Positions 34,771 through 42,563 of a stretch of 64,000 nt of DNA are shown here, piece after piece. Numbering within the stretch: the first letter of the stretch is position 1; every line of letters starts with the position of its first letter. Under the pieces are notes generated by a model. The model was given only the letters and a program-made list of their open reading frames with translations. It did not search any database and was not told the DNA's origin. The DNA is taken from positions 47,716 through 111,715 of the forward strand of contig UNSL01000003.1 of NCBI GenBank assembly GCA_900555265.1, in the 5' to 3' direction. Position numbers and translations under genes: made by a program. This DNA is from Candidatus Saccharimonadota bacterium. GTDB taxonomy: Bacteria; Patescibacteriota; Saccharimonadia; Saccharimonadales; Saccharimonadaceae.

Positions 34771-35787
34771 ATGACAAATGGTTCGAATAATGATTATTTT
34801 GGGGTAAAAATTGTAGTTATTGGTGGCGGAACGGGAAGCTTTACGCTACTTTCTGGATTGAAAAAATATACACACAGCATTACAGCGTTGGTCAATATGG
34901 TCGACGATGGCGGCTCAACGGGCGTGTTGCGCGATGAATTGGGCGTGTTGCCAGCGGGCGACGTCAGGCAATGCTTGGTGGCGCTGAGTACTTCGCCGAA
35001 AGTTCGTGATTTGTTCAATTACCGATTCGGCGAGGGCAGTATGAAGGGTCACGCGTTCGGCAATTTATTCATGGCAGCACTGGAAAAGATGACAGGAAGT
35101 TTTGCTGATGCGGTGGAATTGGCTAGCGAAGTTTTGGGTGTCAATGGTCGAGTTTATCCGATTACTCTGGACGATACAACAATGTCGATTAAGCTGAAAG
35201 ACGGCACAGTTGTTGATGGTCAACACGCGGCTGAGTCGCTAAAAATTCCGCGCGGCGAGCGTCCGTGGTTAGAGCTTAAGCCGCCAGCTACGATTAACCC
35301 ACGAGCCCGTCAAGCGATTTTGGATGCTGATTTGGTGGTGATTGCGCCGGGGCTTTTGTACGGCAGTTTGGCGCCAGCGTTACTGGTTCGAGGTGTCACT
35401 CGGGCACTTACTGAAACGAAGGCGAAAAAAGTCTATGTTTGCAATTTGGTTACCAAGCCAACGCAGACTGATGGATTTACCGTGGCGGATTTTGCGGATG
35501 AAATTGAGCGATTTTCAGGGGTGAATATGGATTATGTGCTTTACAATAACCATCGCCCGCCAGAGGAATTGATAAAGAAATATGCTCACGACGGCGAATA
35601 TTTGGTCGAGTGGGATAAGGAATTGCTGAAGAAAAAGCATTATTATGCGTCAGGCAAGCGTTTGATTGCTGATGACGTATGGGTCAACACGAACTCCAGC
35701 AGCGATCCGTTAGCAGCTCAGCGTAGCTTGATTCGTCACGATGCTGACAGGGTAGCACGCGAATTGATGCGGATTTATTTTGCGTAG
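34771..35787 (+). CDS. yvcK: YvcK/CofD-like protein (gluconeogenesis factor family)
   Basis: The protein (338 aa from ATG 34771) has the family signature IGGGTGSFTLLSGLK (about 18-32), VNMVDDGGSTGVLRDELGVLPAGDVRQ (in pieces) and a later VIAPGLLYGSL. YvcK proteins bind UDP-sugars and affect cell-wall precursor supply and cell shape in Bacillus; the CofD fold transfers lactyl phosphate in F420 synthesis in other lineages. A role in envelope metabolism is more likely here since no F420 genes are seen. Confidence 0.9.
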   Translation: MTNGSNNDYFGVKIVVIGGGTGSFTLLSGLKKYTHSITALVNMVDDGGSTGVLRDELGVLPAGDVRQCLVALSTSPKVRDLFNYRFGEGSMKGHAFGNLFMAALEKMTGSFADAVELASEVLGVNGRVYPITLDDTTMSIKLKDGTVVDGQHAAESLKIPRGERPWLELKPPATINPRARQAILDADLVVIAPGLLYGSLAPALLVRGVTRALTETKAKKVYVCNLVTKPTQTDGFTVADFADEIERFSGVNMDYVLYNNHRPPEELIKKYAHDGEYLVEWDKELLKKKHYYASGKRLIADDVWVNTNSSSDPLAAQRSLIRHDADRVARELMRIYFA

Positions 35788-35820
35788 ATTCCAGGGCTTG
35801 ATAATTTCCCATTACTATGA

Positions 35821-35826
35821 TATAAT
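35821..35826 (+). promoter_or_regulatory. Extended -10 box (TGATATAAT) before the RSH gene
   Basis: TATAAT is 9 nt before GTG 35836. Confidence 0.55.
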
Positions 35827-35835
35827 GCAAGGGTT

Positions 35836-37476
35836 GTGTCAAGTGAAAATTGTATTTCGAACGAAAAAGAGATTATACCCGCAGAAGAGGTTTTTCATGA
35901 ATCATGCCGTAAGGTTTTAGATAGCTATATTAGTTGTACTGAAGGTGAGCGCGAAGATTTTAAGGATCATGCCCACCGAGTGTATAAAATCGTAAAAGCA
36001 TATACGGGTGACGATTTGCCACCAGAGGCAGCTTCGTTGTCATTGATTCACGACGTTGCTGACAGGATGTTTAATAAAAAGAGTACAAAATATAACGATG
36101 TGTGGGCCAGGAATGCCGCAAATGCACTCTATGAGTTTATGGATGATGAGAATATTAGCCATGATCAGTTGAAATACTCCGCATGCTTACTGGCTGATAT
36201 GGCTAAAATTGAGCAAAGCGCGGCGCATCATCGTAAGTTAATGGCTGAAATCGCCGAAGAAAAGTCTAATGATAATTATCGAGAGACATACCTTCTGGTC
36301 GCTGAGAGGTACGCGGGCGAAGTCTCTCCAGATCAATGGAAGGTTGCTCAGCCATTATTAGACCTCAACCATATGAGATTGAAGATGGATAAGGTTAATA
36401 TCGAGGCGTTTATAATAAAAGGCGCCGAGATAATGGATAATTTACAGCATCCGTCGTCAAAGAGGAGATCTGCAGTTTTACAGGATGTGTTGGAAGCTGA
36501 GTCGTTCTATGCTCCAATTCTTGAAGCAATGGGATATGAAGCTTTTGCTGCAGAACTACGTAGTGTGGCTAAAATAAGACGACTAATTGGTCAAGATAAG
36601 GAAGACCTTGTTAAAAGTGCTAAAGAGATACAAGGCAGGGTTTTACAGGTCGGCATGGATAAAATTGCAGACAAGATATTTGGTGTGAATGATGGTACTA
36701 TCAATTACGCTATTCGTAAAAATGAGGATTCTGGCGAATATTCTACTCACATGGGGGAATTCGCTGCTGATACCAAATATGGCAATATGGTTGCTGGAAA
36801 CTGGCGTATTAAAACCGTAGGATCACTTGCGGATAAACTTAAGGGCGGCGACGGAATTATGGATATTGTCGGTATGATGGTGATATCTAGAGATCGTGAA
36901 ACGACAGCTTGTGATTTTGCACACTTTATTGCTGATAGATTGAAGGAGTTTAGACCAGTATGTGCTCGGGGTAAAAACAGACCTGTATATATCCAGGGAA
37001 CTAAAGAATATGTTGATGTCGTGGAGCAGAATCTTCGTGAACTGGGCGTTGGTTCGGATGAATATTTGGTAAAAATTGATACCGATGAAAAGTGTGAACA
37101 ACGAGGATACTCTATCTATGAAATATCTAAAGTAACATTTGCTGTGGATATTGATGATATTGAGGTCCCAGTTGAAATACAGTTTATTACAAAAGACGAG
37201 CGACGTCGCGCGCGTACGGGTGAAGTATCTCATATTGCTTATAAATATCTACAGTCTAAGGGTTTTGGCAAGGATAACTTAGAAGAGGAAACAGCCAGTC
37301 AGCGTGATAATAGAATGATGATAGTCAATCTTGCGGAAGAGGTCTTAGGTGCACTGTATAAGCGACGCTACGACATGAAAGATAGTAAAAACACTGGTAA
37401 TCTTGGACTTAATCCGAAGTCTGCTCTCAATCAAGACAAGTTCCTAGAGAGTCTTATTGCGTTGCTAGCTAATTAA
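35836..37476 (+). CDS. Divergent RelA/SpoT homologue (HD plus synthetase-like domains)
   Basis: The 546-aa protein follows RSH order. N-terminal HD-like domain: Asp-His near 44, LSLIHDVADRMF (about 69-80), IIKGAEIMDNLQH (about 193-205; cf. KLADRLHN) and ESFYAPILEAMGYEAFAAEL. Synthetase-like domain: WRIKTVGSLADKLK (about 322-335), DIVGMMVISRD, and VPVEIQFIT (about 445-453; cf. VEIQIRT). Differences: the hydrolase HDxxED reads HDVADR and the synthetase SIHT reads SIYE. There is no TGS/ACT C-terminus. It may make or degrade ppGpp-like nucleotides, or have another role. Neighbouring genes give no clue. Confidence 0.6.
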   Translation: MSSENCISNEKEIIPAEEVFHESCRKVLDSYISCTEGEREDFKDHAHRVYKIVKAYTGDDLPPEAASLSLIHDVADRMFNKKSTKYNDVWARNAANALYEFMDDENISHDQLKYSACLLADMAKIEQSAAHHRKLMAEIAEEKSNDNYRETYLLVAERYAGEVSPDQWKVAQPLLDLNHMRLKMDKVNIEAFIIKGAEIMDNLQHPSSKRRSAVLQDVLEAESFYAPILEAMGYEAFAAELRSVAKIRRLIGQDKEDLVKSAKEIQGRVLQVGMDKIADKIFGVNDGTINYAIRKNEDSGEYSTHMGEFAADTKYGNMVAGNWRIKTVGSLADKLKGGDGIMDIVGMMVISRDRETTACDFAHFIADRLKEFRPVCARGKNRPVYIQGTKEYVDVVEQNLRELGVGSDEYLVKIDTDEKCEQRGYSIYEISKVTFAVDIDDIEVPVEIQFITKDERRRARTGEVSHIAYKYLQSKGFGKDNLEEETASQRDNRMMIVNLAEEVLGALYKRRYDMKDSKNTGNLGLNPKSALNQDKFLESLIALLAN

Positions 37477-37490
37477 CGACTTGCGCGTGA

Positions 37491-37496
37491 TATAAT
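37491..37496 (+). promoter_or_regulatory. Extended -10 box (TGATATAAT) of leaderless RNase H gene
   Basis: TATAAT is 7 nt before the ATG. Confidence 0.6.
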
Positions 37497-37503
37497 CATA
37501 CTA

Positions 37504-37929
37504 ATGACAACTTACTATACTGACGGTTCTGCTTCGCCGAATCCTGGTCCAGGTGGGTTTGCGGTTATTCGTGATCTTCAGCCTTATATTTTGGGGTCGG
37601 AAGACGGTGATACCACTAATATTCGCATGGAGGGCAAGGCTTTAATTGCTGCATTGAAAGATGCCAATGGTGCGCCGTGCGTAATTTATTCTGATAGTGA
37701 ATTTTGGATCAATGTGGTTACCAAATGGGCGCCGGGCTGGGAAAAGCGCGGCTGGACGAAGAAGGGCGGCGATATTAAAAATCTGGATATTGTGCGTGAA
37801 CTATACGAACTATATTCGAATTCTCAGGCGGATTTGCGTTGGGTGCGTGGTCATGAAGGCGATGAAGGAAACGAACTAGCGGACGAATGGGCTAATCGGG
37901 CGCGTGAAGGCGAGAGATTGGCTAAATAA
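37504..37929 (+). CDS. rnhA: Ribonuclease HI
   Basis: The 141-aa enzyme cleaves RNA in RNA-DNA hybrids. The metal-binding residues are visible: Asp in YYTDGSASPNPGPGG, Glu in NIRMEGKALIAAL, Asp in VIYSDSEFWIN and Asp in GNELADEWANRA. The basic protrusion region WEKRGWTKKGG is present. DUF4868 and helicase genes follow; the next gene has its own -10 box. Confidence 0.92.
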   Translation: MTTYYTDGSASPNPGPGGFAVIRDLQPYILGSEDGDTTNIRMEGKALIAALKDANGAPCVIYSDSEFWINVVTKWAPGWEKRGWTKKGGDIKNLDIVRELYELYSNSQADLRWVRGHEGDEGNELADEWANRAREGERLAK

Positions 37930-37956
37930 CAGCTAGCGACATCTGATAAAAATTGC

Positions 37957-37962
37957 TATACT
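37957..37962 (+). promoter_or_regulatory. Extended -10 box (TGCTATACT) of leaderless DUF4868 gene
   Basis: TATACT is 6 nt before the ATG. Confidence 0.55.
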
Positions 37963-37968
37963 AGAAAA

Positions 37969-38946
37969 ATGGAAGAAGTGAGGGAAACGACTGATATTTT
38001 TTTGTGGGCAAATCAAAATGATGCAAAGAAGAATGATTTACAGATAGAGCTGTTCTTATTTAGCAAAAATTACACGCCATATTTTATGCCGATAAAAGGC
38101 GATGTTGAGCAGCAACTTAGGCCGTTGTTTTTGTTTGATTATATCAATCAGGTCAATTTGGGTGCGGGTACTGGACTGAGCGTTCGCGATTATGAATTGA
38201 GCGAATCGGAAGATAATGTTTTATTGAGGACTGATCTGGAAAAGGTTGGGCGAGCTGAAACGCTGATTCATTTGATTGAACATGAGCGTCATGACATCGT
38301 GGAATTTTCGGAAACTGAACACGAATTCAAGCGTATGAAGGGAATTGTGGCGCGATTTACCGATCCGAATAACCCTGATGCGACATTCTACACGGTTAAG
38401 CTAATCCAGCAAGGTCAGACACTGAAGAGTGCGTTGGCTTGGGAATTTTCTGACGGAAAGTTTGGTTCATTTAATGCGGAAGTTGGCTTTAAGGTTCCGG
38501 ATGATAATCAAGTTTTGATTGTTGGTAAAGATATTTTTGCGTTTAATCCTGGAAAATTTGAGCGAATGTTTGGCTATGAATATAAAAAGCAGGTGATTGC
38601 TGATAAAAAAGTAGCGGAAATTGAGAAGGAATATAAGCTAAGTTTCCCAGAGGGAATGGATCTTAACGCGCTAGTGAAGGAGCGCAAAAAGACGATTAAT
38701 AAATTGCAGAAATTGGAAATCGGCGCGGTTAAACAGGAAGATGTTTTGGACTATGCCGATGAGATGCAATTGGAGTTGATGAGCGATGATAATGGCGCGA
38801 TTATTATCATGGACGGCAATGATTTGGATATGTTCGTAAATCTCATCAATGAGGATTATATCGAGAGTAAAATCACGGGCAAGCGTTACGAAATTAAGTC
38901 GAAGAAGCTGCTCGATGAGCCAGAAGGCGAACCGCCACGAGGCTAA
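37969..38946 (+). CDS. DUF4868-family protein (KwaB-like)
   Basis: The 325-aa soluble protein matches the DUF4868 pattern: variable N-terminal half, then IFAFNPGKFERMFGYEYKKQ (in pieces about 199-216), a charged helical region, and the C-terminal NEDYIESKITGKRYEIKSKKLL. DUF4868 is the domain of KwaB, the cytoplasmic, DNA-acting partner of the Kiwa anti-phage system. The membrane partner KwaA is not seen nearby. It ends 1 nt before a PIF1-like helicase, so the two are one transcription unit. The assignment is by pattern and a remote homologue could have a housekeeping role. Confidence 0.6.
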   Translation: MEEVRETTDIFLWANQNDAKKNDLQIELFLFSKNYTPYFMPIKGDVEQQLRPLFLFDYINQVNLGAGTGLSVRDYELSESEDNVLLRTDLEKVGRAETLIHLIEHERHDIVEFSETEHEFKRMKGIVARFTDPNNPDATFYTVKLIQQGQTLKSALAWEFSDGKFGSFNAEVGFKVPDDNQVLIVGKDIFAFNPGKFERMFGYEYKKQVIADKKVAEIEKEYKLSFPEGMDLNALVKERKKTINKLQKLEIGAVKQEDVLDYADEMQLELMSDDNGAIIIMDGNDLDMFVNLINEDYIESKITGKRYEIKSKKLLDEPEGEPPRG

Positions 38947-38947
38947 A

Positions 38948-40198
38948 ATGGACCAAGAATTAGCGTTGGCTATTCTGCTGAGCGGTCGGTCGGCGTTGTT
39001 GACTGGCGCGGCTGGAACGGGTAAAACTCACCTGTTGAATAATTTTATTGTGCAGGCGCGAAAACGCGGTAAAAAGGTGTCGGTAACAGCGACAACTGGT
39101 CTGGCGGCGACGCATCTTGGTGGCAATACGATTCACAGCTGGAGTGGCATTGGTGTGAGTGATCATTTGCCGAACAATTTTTTTGAACGATTGTCAAAAA
39201 CGCGGCGTGATGTGATTTCTAAAACCGACGTGTTGATCATTGACGAGATTTCAATGCTTCATGATTTTCGGCTGGATATGATTGATAAAGTTTTACGAAC
39301 CGTCAGGGAAAATGATCAGCCGTTTGGTGGTATTCAGTTGGTGATGAGTGGCGATTTTTTCCAATTGCCGCCAGTGAATCGTCCGAACGAGCAGGGCGGC
39401 GGATTTGTGGTTTATTCTGATGCTTGGCAAGAACTTCGGCCGGCAGTTTTATATTTGGAGCGACAATATCGTCAGAATGATGATCGGCTTTTGGAGATTC
39501 TGACCGCTCTAAGAACTGGCGATGTTAGGCGACGTCACGTCGAGGCATTGCTGGCGCGCACGAAAATTGAGCCGCCAGATGGTGATATAACAGAACTACA
39601 CACTGTAAACGTTGATGTTGATGATATCAATATTCAAAAATTGGCGGAATTGCCGGGGGAAGAGCGCTCGTATCAGCAAACGACGACGGGCTCGAAAATT
39701 TATGTAGAGAATCTGCAAAGGTCGGTTCTGGCGCCCGAAAATTTAGTGATTAAGCTGGGCGCGTTGGTGATGGCGGTTAAAAATTCGCCGCAAAAATTAT
39801 ATGCCAATGGAAGTATCGGCACGGTAGTTGATTTTGAGCCGCTGACGGAATATCCGGTTGTTGAGTTTCGAGATGGTCGTCGGGTGACGATGGTGCCGGA
39901 TGTTTGGGAATTGCGGGACGGAGAGCGCAAACGAGCGAGTATTTCTCAGGTTCCGCTGCGTTTGGCGTGGGCGATAACAGTTCACAAAAGTCAGGGAATG
40001 ACGCTTGATGCGGCTAAGATTGATCTGAGAAAGGCGTTTGTCGAAGGTATGGGTTATGTGGCTTTGAGTCGCGTGCGAGATTTGGACAATTTATATCTAT
40101 ACGGAATTAACCGTAGGGCGCTGGAAGTTTCCCCTGATGCGCTGGCAATCGATGAGGTTTTGAGGCAGGCAAGTAGAGAGTCTGCTGAGAGATACTAA
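38948..40198 (+). CDS. PIF1/RecD2-like DNA helicase
   Basis: I chose ATG 38948, because the longer frame from 38849 runs through the upstream gene. The protein (416 aa) has Walker A LLTGAAGTGKTHLL (about 17-30), motif II VLIIDEISML, motif III GGIQLVMSGDFFQLPPV, the ERQYRQ motif and the C-terminal LRLAWAITVHKSQGMTLD followed by GYVALSRVRD. These are the SF1B PIF1 motifs. PIF1 helicases unwind DNA, G-quadruplexes and R-loops. Terminator follows. Confidence 0.9.
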   Translation: MDQELALAILLSGRSALLTGAAGTGKTHLLNNFIVQARKRGKKVSVTATTGLAATHLGGNTIHSWSGIGVSDHLPNNFFERLSKTRRDVISKTDVLIIDEISMLHDFRLDMIDKVLRTVRENDQPFGGIQLVMSGDFFQLPPVNRPNEQGGGFVVYSDAWQELRPAVLYLERQYRQNDDRLLEILTALRTGDVRRRHVEALLARTKIEPPDGDITELHTVNVDVDDINIQKLAELPGEERSYQQTTTGSKIYVENLQRSVLAPENLVIKLGALVMAVKNSPQKLYANGSIGTVVDFEPLTEYPVVEFRDGRRVTMVPDVWELRDGERKRASISQVPLRLAWAITVHKSQGMTLDAAKIDLRKAFVEGMGYVALSRVRDLDNLYLYGINRRALEVSPDALAIDEVLRQASRESAERY

Positions 40199-40229
40199 TA
40201 GCGTCGTCTTATACCAACCCAACACTAGG

Positions 40230-40260
40230 CTTTTCCACAAAAATGTGGAAAAGTTTTTAT
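40230..40260 (+). terminator. Intrinsic terminator after the helicase gene
   Basis: CTTTTCCACA-AAAA-TGTGGAAAAG, a perfect 10-bp stem with a 4-nt loop, followed by TTTTTATTT. Confidence 0.9.
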
Positions 40261-40330
40261 TTGACATAAAAATGGGTAAAAAGTCATAAAAAGGGCTTGC
40301 AAGTGGGTAGCTGTGGGTAGTATAGTGGAG
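40261..40330 (+). promoter_or_regulatory. mraZ promoter with MraZ boxes
   Basis: TTGCAA (40297-40302) and TATAGT (40321-40326) with 18-nt spacing form the likely promoter. TGGGT repeats at 40304-40308 and 40314-40318 are exactly 10 bp apart, lying between the two hexamers; a TGGAG at 40326 and a further TGGGT at 40273 are near. TGGG repeats with 10-bp period are the known MraZ operator, so autorepression is expected. A second TTGACA is at 40261. Confidence 0.7.
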
Positions 40331-40418
40331 TCAGTGGAACGAAAGTTGATGGAAAATCACCAACAAAAACAAACATCCACTGTAAAAAACAACTAATCTA
40401 CCACGAAGGAAGGACGAC

Positions 40419-40787
40419 GTGCAGACAGATTACTTTGAGCGTAAGTTGGACGACAAGCGACGCTTGACGATTCCGGCTGAACTCAGGGCAGAATTTGCAT
40501 CAGGCGTCGTGCTAACTCGCGGGTTTGGCAAATATCTCCACTTATATCCACAGCAAATCTGGGATCGGGAAGTGGAAAGCGCTCTAACAGGAAGTATTCT
40601 GGATGAGCGAGTTGCTGATCTGAACGTTAAATTCCGACGAGGTAAAACCGCATCGGCGCTCGATCAAAAACAAGGACGAGTGACGATTGAGCAGCATTTG
40701 CTCGACTACGCTGGAATTGACAGAGAAGTCGTTGCTGTGCGAGCGGGGGAATATTTTCGGCTAATAGCGGCCGAGAATGCGGAATAG
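40419..40787 (+). CDS. mraZ: Transcriptional regulator MraZ
   Basis: The 122-aa protein has the two-copy SpoVT/AbrB-like fold of MraZ; the first copy reads DDKRRLTIPAELR (about 11-23), the second DQKQGRVTIEQHLLDYAGI (about 86-104). GTG start with GGAAGGA upstream and a leader of about 85 nt. It heads the division and cell-wall cluster, and TGGGT repeats lie in its own promoter. It is somewhat shorter than the usual ~145 aa. Confidence 0.88.
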   Translation: MQTDYFERKLDDKRRLTIPAELRAEFASGVVLTRGFGKYLHLYPQQIWDREVESALTGSILDERVADLNVKFRRGKTASALDQKQGRVTIEQHLLDYAGIDREVVAVRAGEYFRLIAAENAE

Positions 40788-41060
40788 TAGATTAGCTAAG
40801 CACTTTAACAATTAGAAACCTCTCGAGATCAACTATCTGGGTATTTGAAAATGGCATGTGGCAATTTGCTCCACATTAAAAACGGCAACGCACCTTCCTC
40901 AAACACCTCCCAAAAAAACTCCACCTCACACATAAGTCTCTTTGGAAAGCATGGTTGTTACTGACAATCAATAAATTTCCACTCTAAGACAACAAAAACA
41001 AACAAAACACAAATACAAAAAAGCCAGAATTAAATATCCAGTTAGGTGATCTCGAGCATT
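40788..41060. other. Non-coding gap between mraZ and rsmH
   Basis: No supported gene. It is C/A-rich on the + strand and contains an ATGTGG...CCACAT inverted repeat near 40856-40877. Nothing else is recognised. Confidence 0.4.
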
Positions 41061-41067
41061 ATTTCTG

Positions 41068-41073
41068 TATAAT
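41068..41073 (+). promoter_or_regulatory. TATAAT box of leaderless rsmH
   Basis: TATAAT is 6 nt before the first ATG of ATGATG at 41080. Confidence 0.6.
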
Positions 41074-41079
41074 GGAATA

Positions 41080-42000
41080 ATGATGAGTATTAAAGAACAT
41101 CCACCACAGTCGGAAGAACTCCAAGCGAGCGAACCGATCCATGTTCCCGTACTTTTGGAGATAACCCTTAGCAAGCTACAGCCAGTCGAAGGCGAGTCGT
41201 ATCTCGATTTGACGGCTGGCTATGGCGGCCATGCTAGGGCATTCTTAAATAGGACGGATAATTACTTGAGCTCAGTGTTAGTCGATCGTGATGAAAACGC
41301 GATTAAGACATTGGGCGATTTGGCTGAAAAAGGCGTAACTTTAATTCACAAAGATTTTGTGAGTGCGGCGCAAGATTTGGTCAAGCAGGGGCGTAAGTTT
41401 GACGTGATTTTGGCTGATTTGGGGGTGTCGTCACCGCAGCTTGACAGAGCAGAGAGAGGTTTTTCGTTTAGATTTGACGGTCCGCTAGATATGCGGATGG
41501 ACAATCGGACGGAAATTACAGCGGCAGATATTGTCAATTCGTATTCGGTTGATGATTTGACGCAGCTGATTATTCGTTACGGCGAGGAAAATCCCGGACG
41601 AGCAAGGCGAATTGCGCAGGCAATTGTAAAAGCTCGACCAATTCAGGGAACGACTGAGCTGGCTGATCTGATCAAGCAAACCGTTGGTCGCGGTAGCATG
41701 AAACATCATCCTGCGACTCGTACCTTTCAGGCGCTACGCATTGAAGTCAATCGCGAACTTAAGCTGATTGAAGAACTATTGCCACTTTTGCCACGCTTAC
41801 TTAATAAGGGCGGGCGAGTAGGAATAATTAGTTTTCATAGCTTGGAAGACAGATTGATCAAGCGTTATTTTTCGGAGCAAGCGACGGCTGGCTATGAAGC
41901 TGAGCTGATTGTTCCAGAGAAAAAACCGGTGTCTGGAACTGAAGATGTTCACAATCCGCGTAGTCGAAGTGCAAAGTTTCGATACGCCGTGAAAAAATAA
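41080..42000 (+). CDS. rsmH: 16S rRNA (cytosine-1402-N4)-methyltransferase
   Basis: The 306-aa protein (MraW) has EPIHVPVLLEITL at the start, the SAM-binding YLDLTAGYGGHARAFL (about 41-56), DVILADLGVSSPQLD and the C-terminal GRVGIISFHSLEDRLIKRYF. It methylates C1402 in 16S rRNA and usually follows mraZ as here. A possible second start is ATG 41083. Confidence 0.96.
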   Translation: MMSIKEHPPQSEELQASEPIHVPVLLEITLSKLQPVEGESYLDLTAGYGGHARAFLNRTDNYLSSVLVDRDENAIKTLGDLAEKGVTLIHKDFVSAAQDLVKQGRKFDVILADLGVSSPQLDRAERGFSFRFDGPLDMRMDNRTEITAADIVNSYSVDDLTQLIIRYGEENPGRARRIAQAIVKARPIQGTTELADLIKQTVGRGSMKHHPATRTFQALRIEVNRELKLIEELLPLLPRLLNKGGRVGIISFHSLEDRLIKRYFSEQATAGYEAELIVPEKKPVSGTEDVHNPRSRSAKFRYAVKK

Positions 42001-42022
42001 AACAAAAAGAAGGGGGCACAAT

Positions 42023-42094
42023 ATGCCAATACACATCAAAGTAGAATTCCAGAATACAGACAAGGCAGAGACTGTTTCAGTACGCCGCGGCTAA
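42023..42094 (+). CDS. Small ORF, 23 aa, between rsmH and the ftsL-like gene
   Basis: GAAGGGGG lies 5-8 nt before the ATG, a strong ribosome site for this genome. The product reads MPIHIKVEFQNTDKAETVSV and then RRG. It is followed by a terminator. No family is recognised. It could be a small protein or a leader peptide. Confidence 0.45.
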   Translation: MPIHIKVEFQNTDKAETVSVRRG

Positions 42095-42127
42095 ACTAAA
42101 GCGTATTCCGGAATATACCTTAGAAAG

Positions 42128-42158
42128 ACCAGCCTGTCTTTAACGGGCGGGCTGGTTT
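42128..42158 (+). terminator. Intrinsic terminator inside the division cluster
   Basis: ACCAGCC (42128-42134) pairs with GGCTGGT (42150-42156), followed by TTG TT. The T tract is weak, so read-through or regulated termination is possible. Confidence 0.6.
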
Positions 42159-42200
42159 GTTATGCTAAATACAAAATATAAACATAAAAGATAGAGACAA

Positions 42201-42542
42201 ATGACAAACTCCACCACATTTACTTCACGACGTTCACACGGTCAATTACGCCGAAATCAGAATTCTACACGTTTTCAGTCTCAGGTCAAACTTGGTCCTG
42301 TTGCTCATACAGTGCTAGTTGCATTGATGATTACAGTACTGGGCTTGATTTATCTTACTCAGGCAACTAGACTTACAGCTTACGGCTATGAAGCTCAGAG
42401 TCTGGATACAAAAATCACCGAACTAAGCGCAAAAAAGTCAGAATTGGAAGTGCAGAATGCGCGTCTGACGGCGCTAGAGAAGGTGAAGAATAGCAATGTC
42501 GCTTCAGCTATGACGACAACTGAAACGCATTACGCTCAATAG
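42201..42542 (+). CDS. FtsL/DivIC-like septum protein
   Basis: The 113-aa bitopic protein has a basic Ser/Arg-rich cytoplasmic N-terminus (1-35), one helix (about 36-56) and a leucine-zipper-like coiled coil (about 65-95, ESLDTKITELSAKKSELEVQN-like heptads). Position directly before the class B PBP is where ftsL sits. Sequence is too short and variable for certainty. Confidence 0.7.
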   Translation: MTNSTTFTSRRSHGQLRRNQNSTRFQSQVKLGPVAHTVLVALMITVLGLIYLTQATRLTAYGYEAQSLDTKITELSAKKSELEVQNARLTALEKVKNSNVASAMTTTETHYAQ

Positions 42543-42545
42543 TGA

Positions 42546-42551
42546 TATAAT
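42546..42551 (+). promoter_or_regulatory. Extended -10 box (TGATATAAT) before ftsI
   Basis: TATAAT lies 12 nt before the ftsI ATG, just after the ftsL-like stop. Confidence 0.5.
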
Positions 42552-42563
42552 AGGATAAGCAAT

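Noticed and set aside
38849..38947. Longer N-terminus for the PIF1-like helicase
   Set aside because: It overlaps the conserved C-terminus of the DUF4868 gene in another frame; ATG 38948 directly precedes the conserved sequence.
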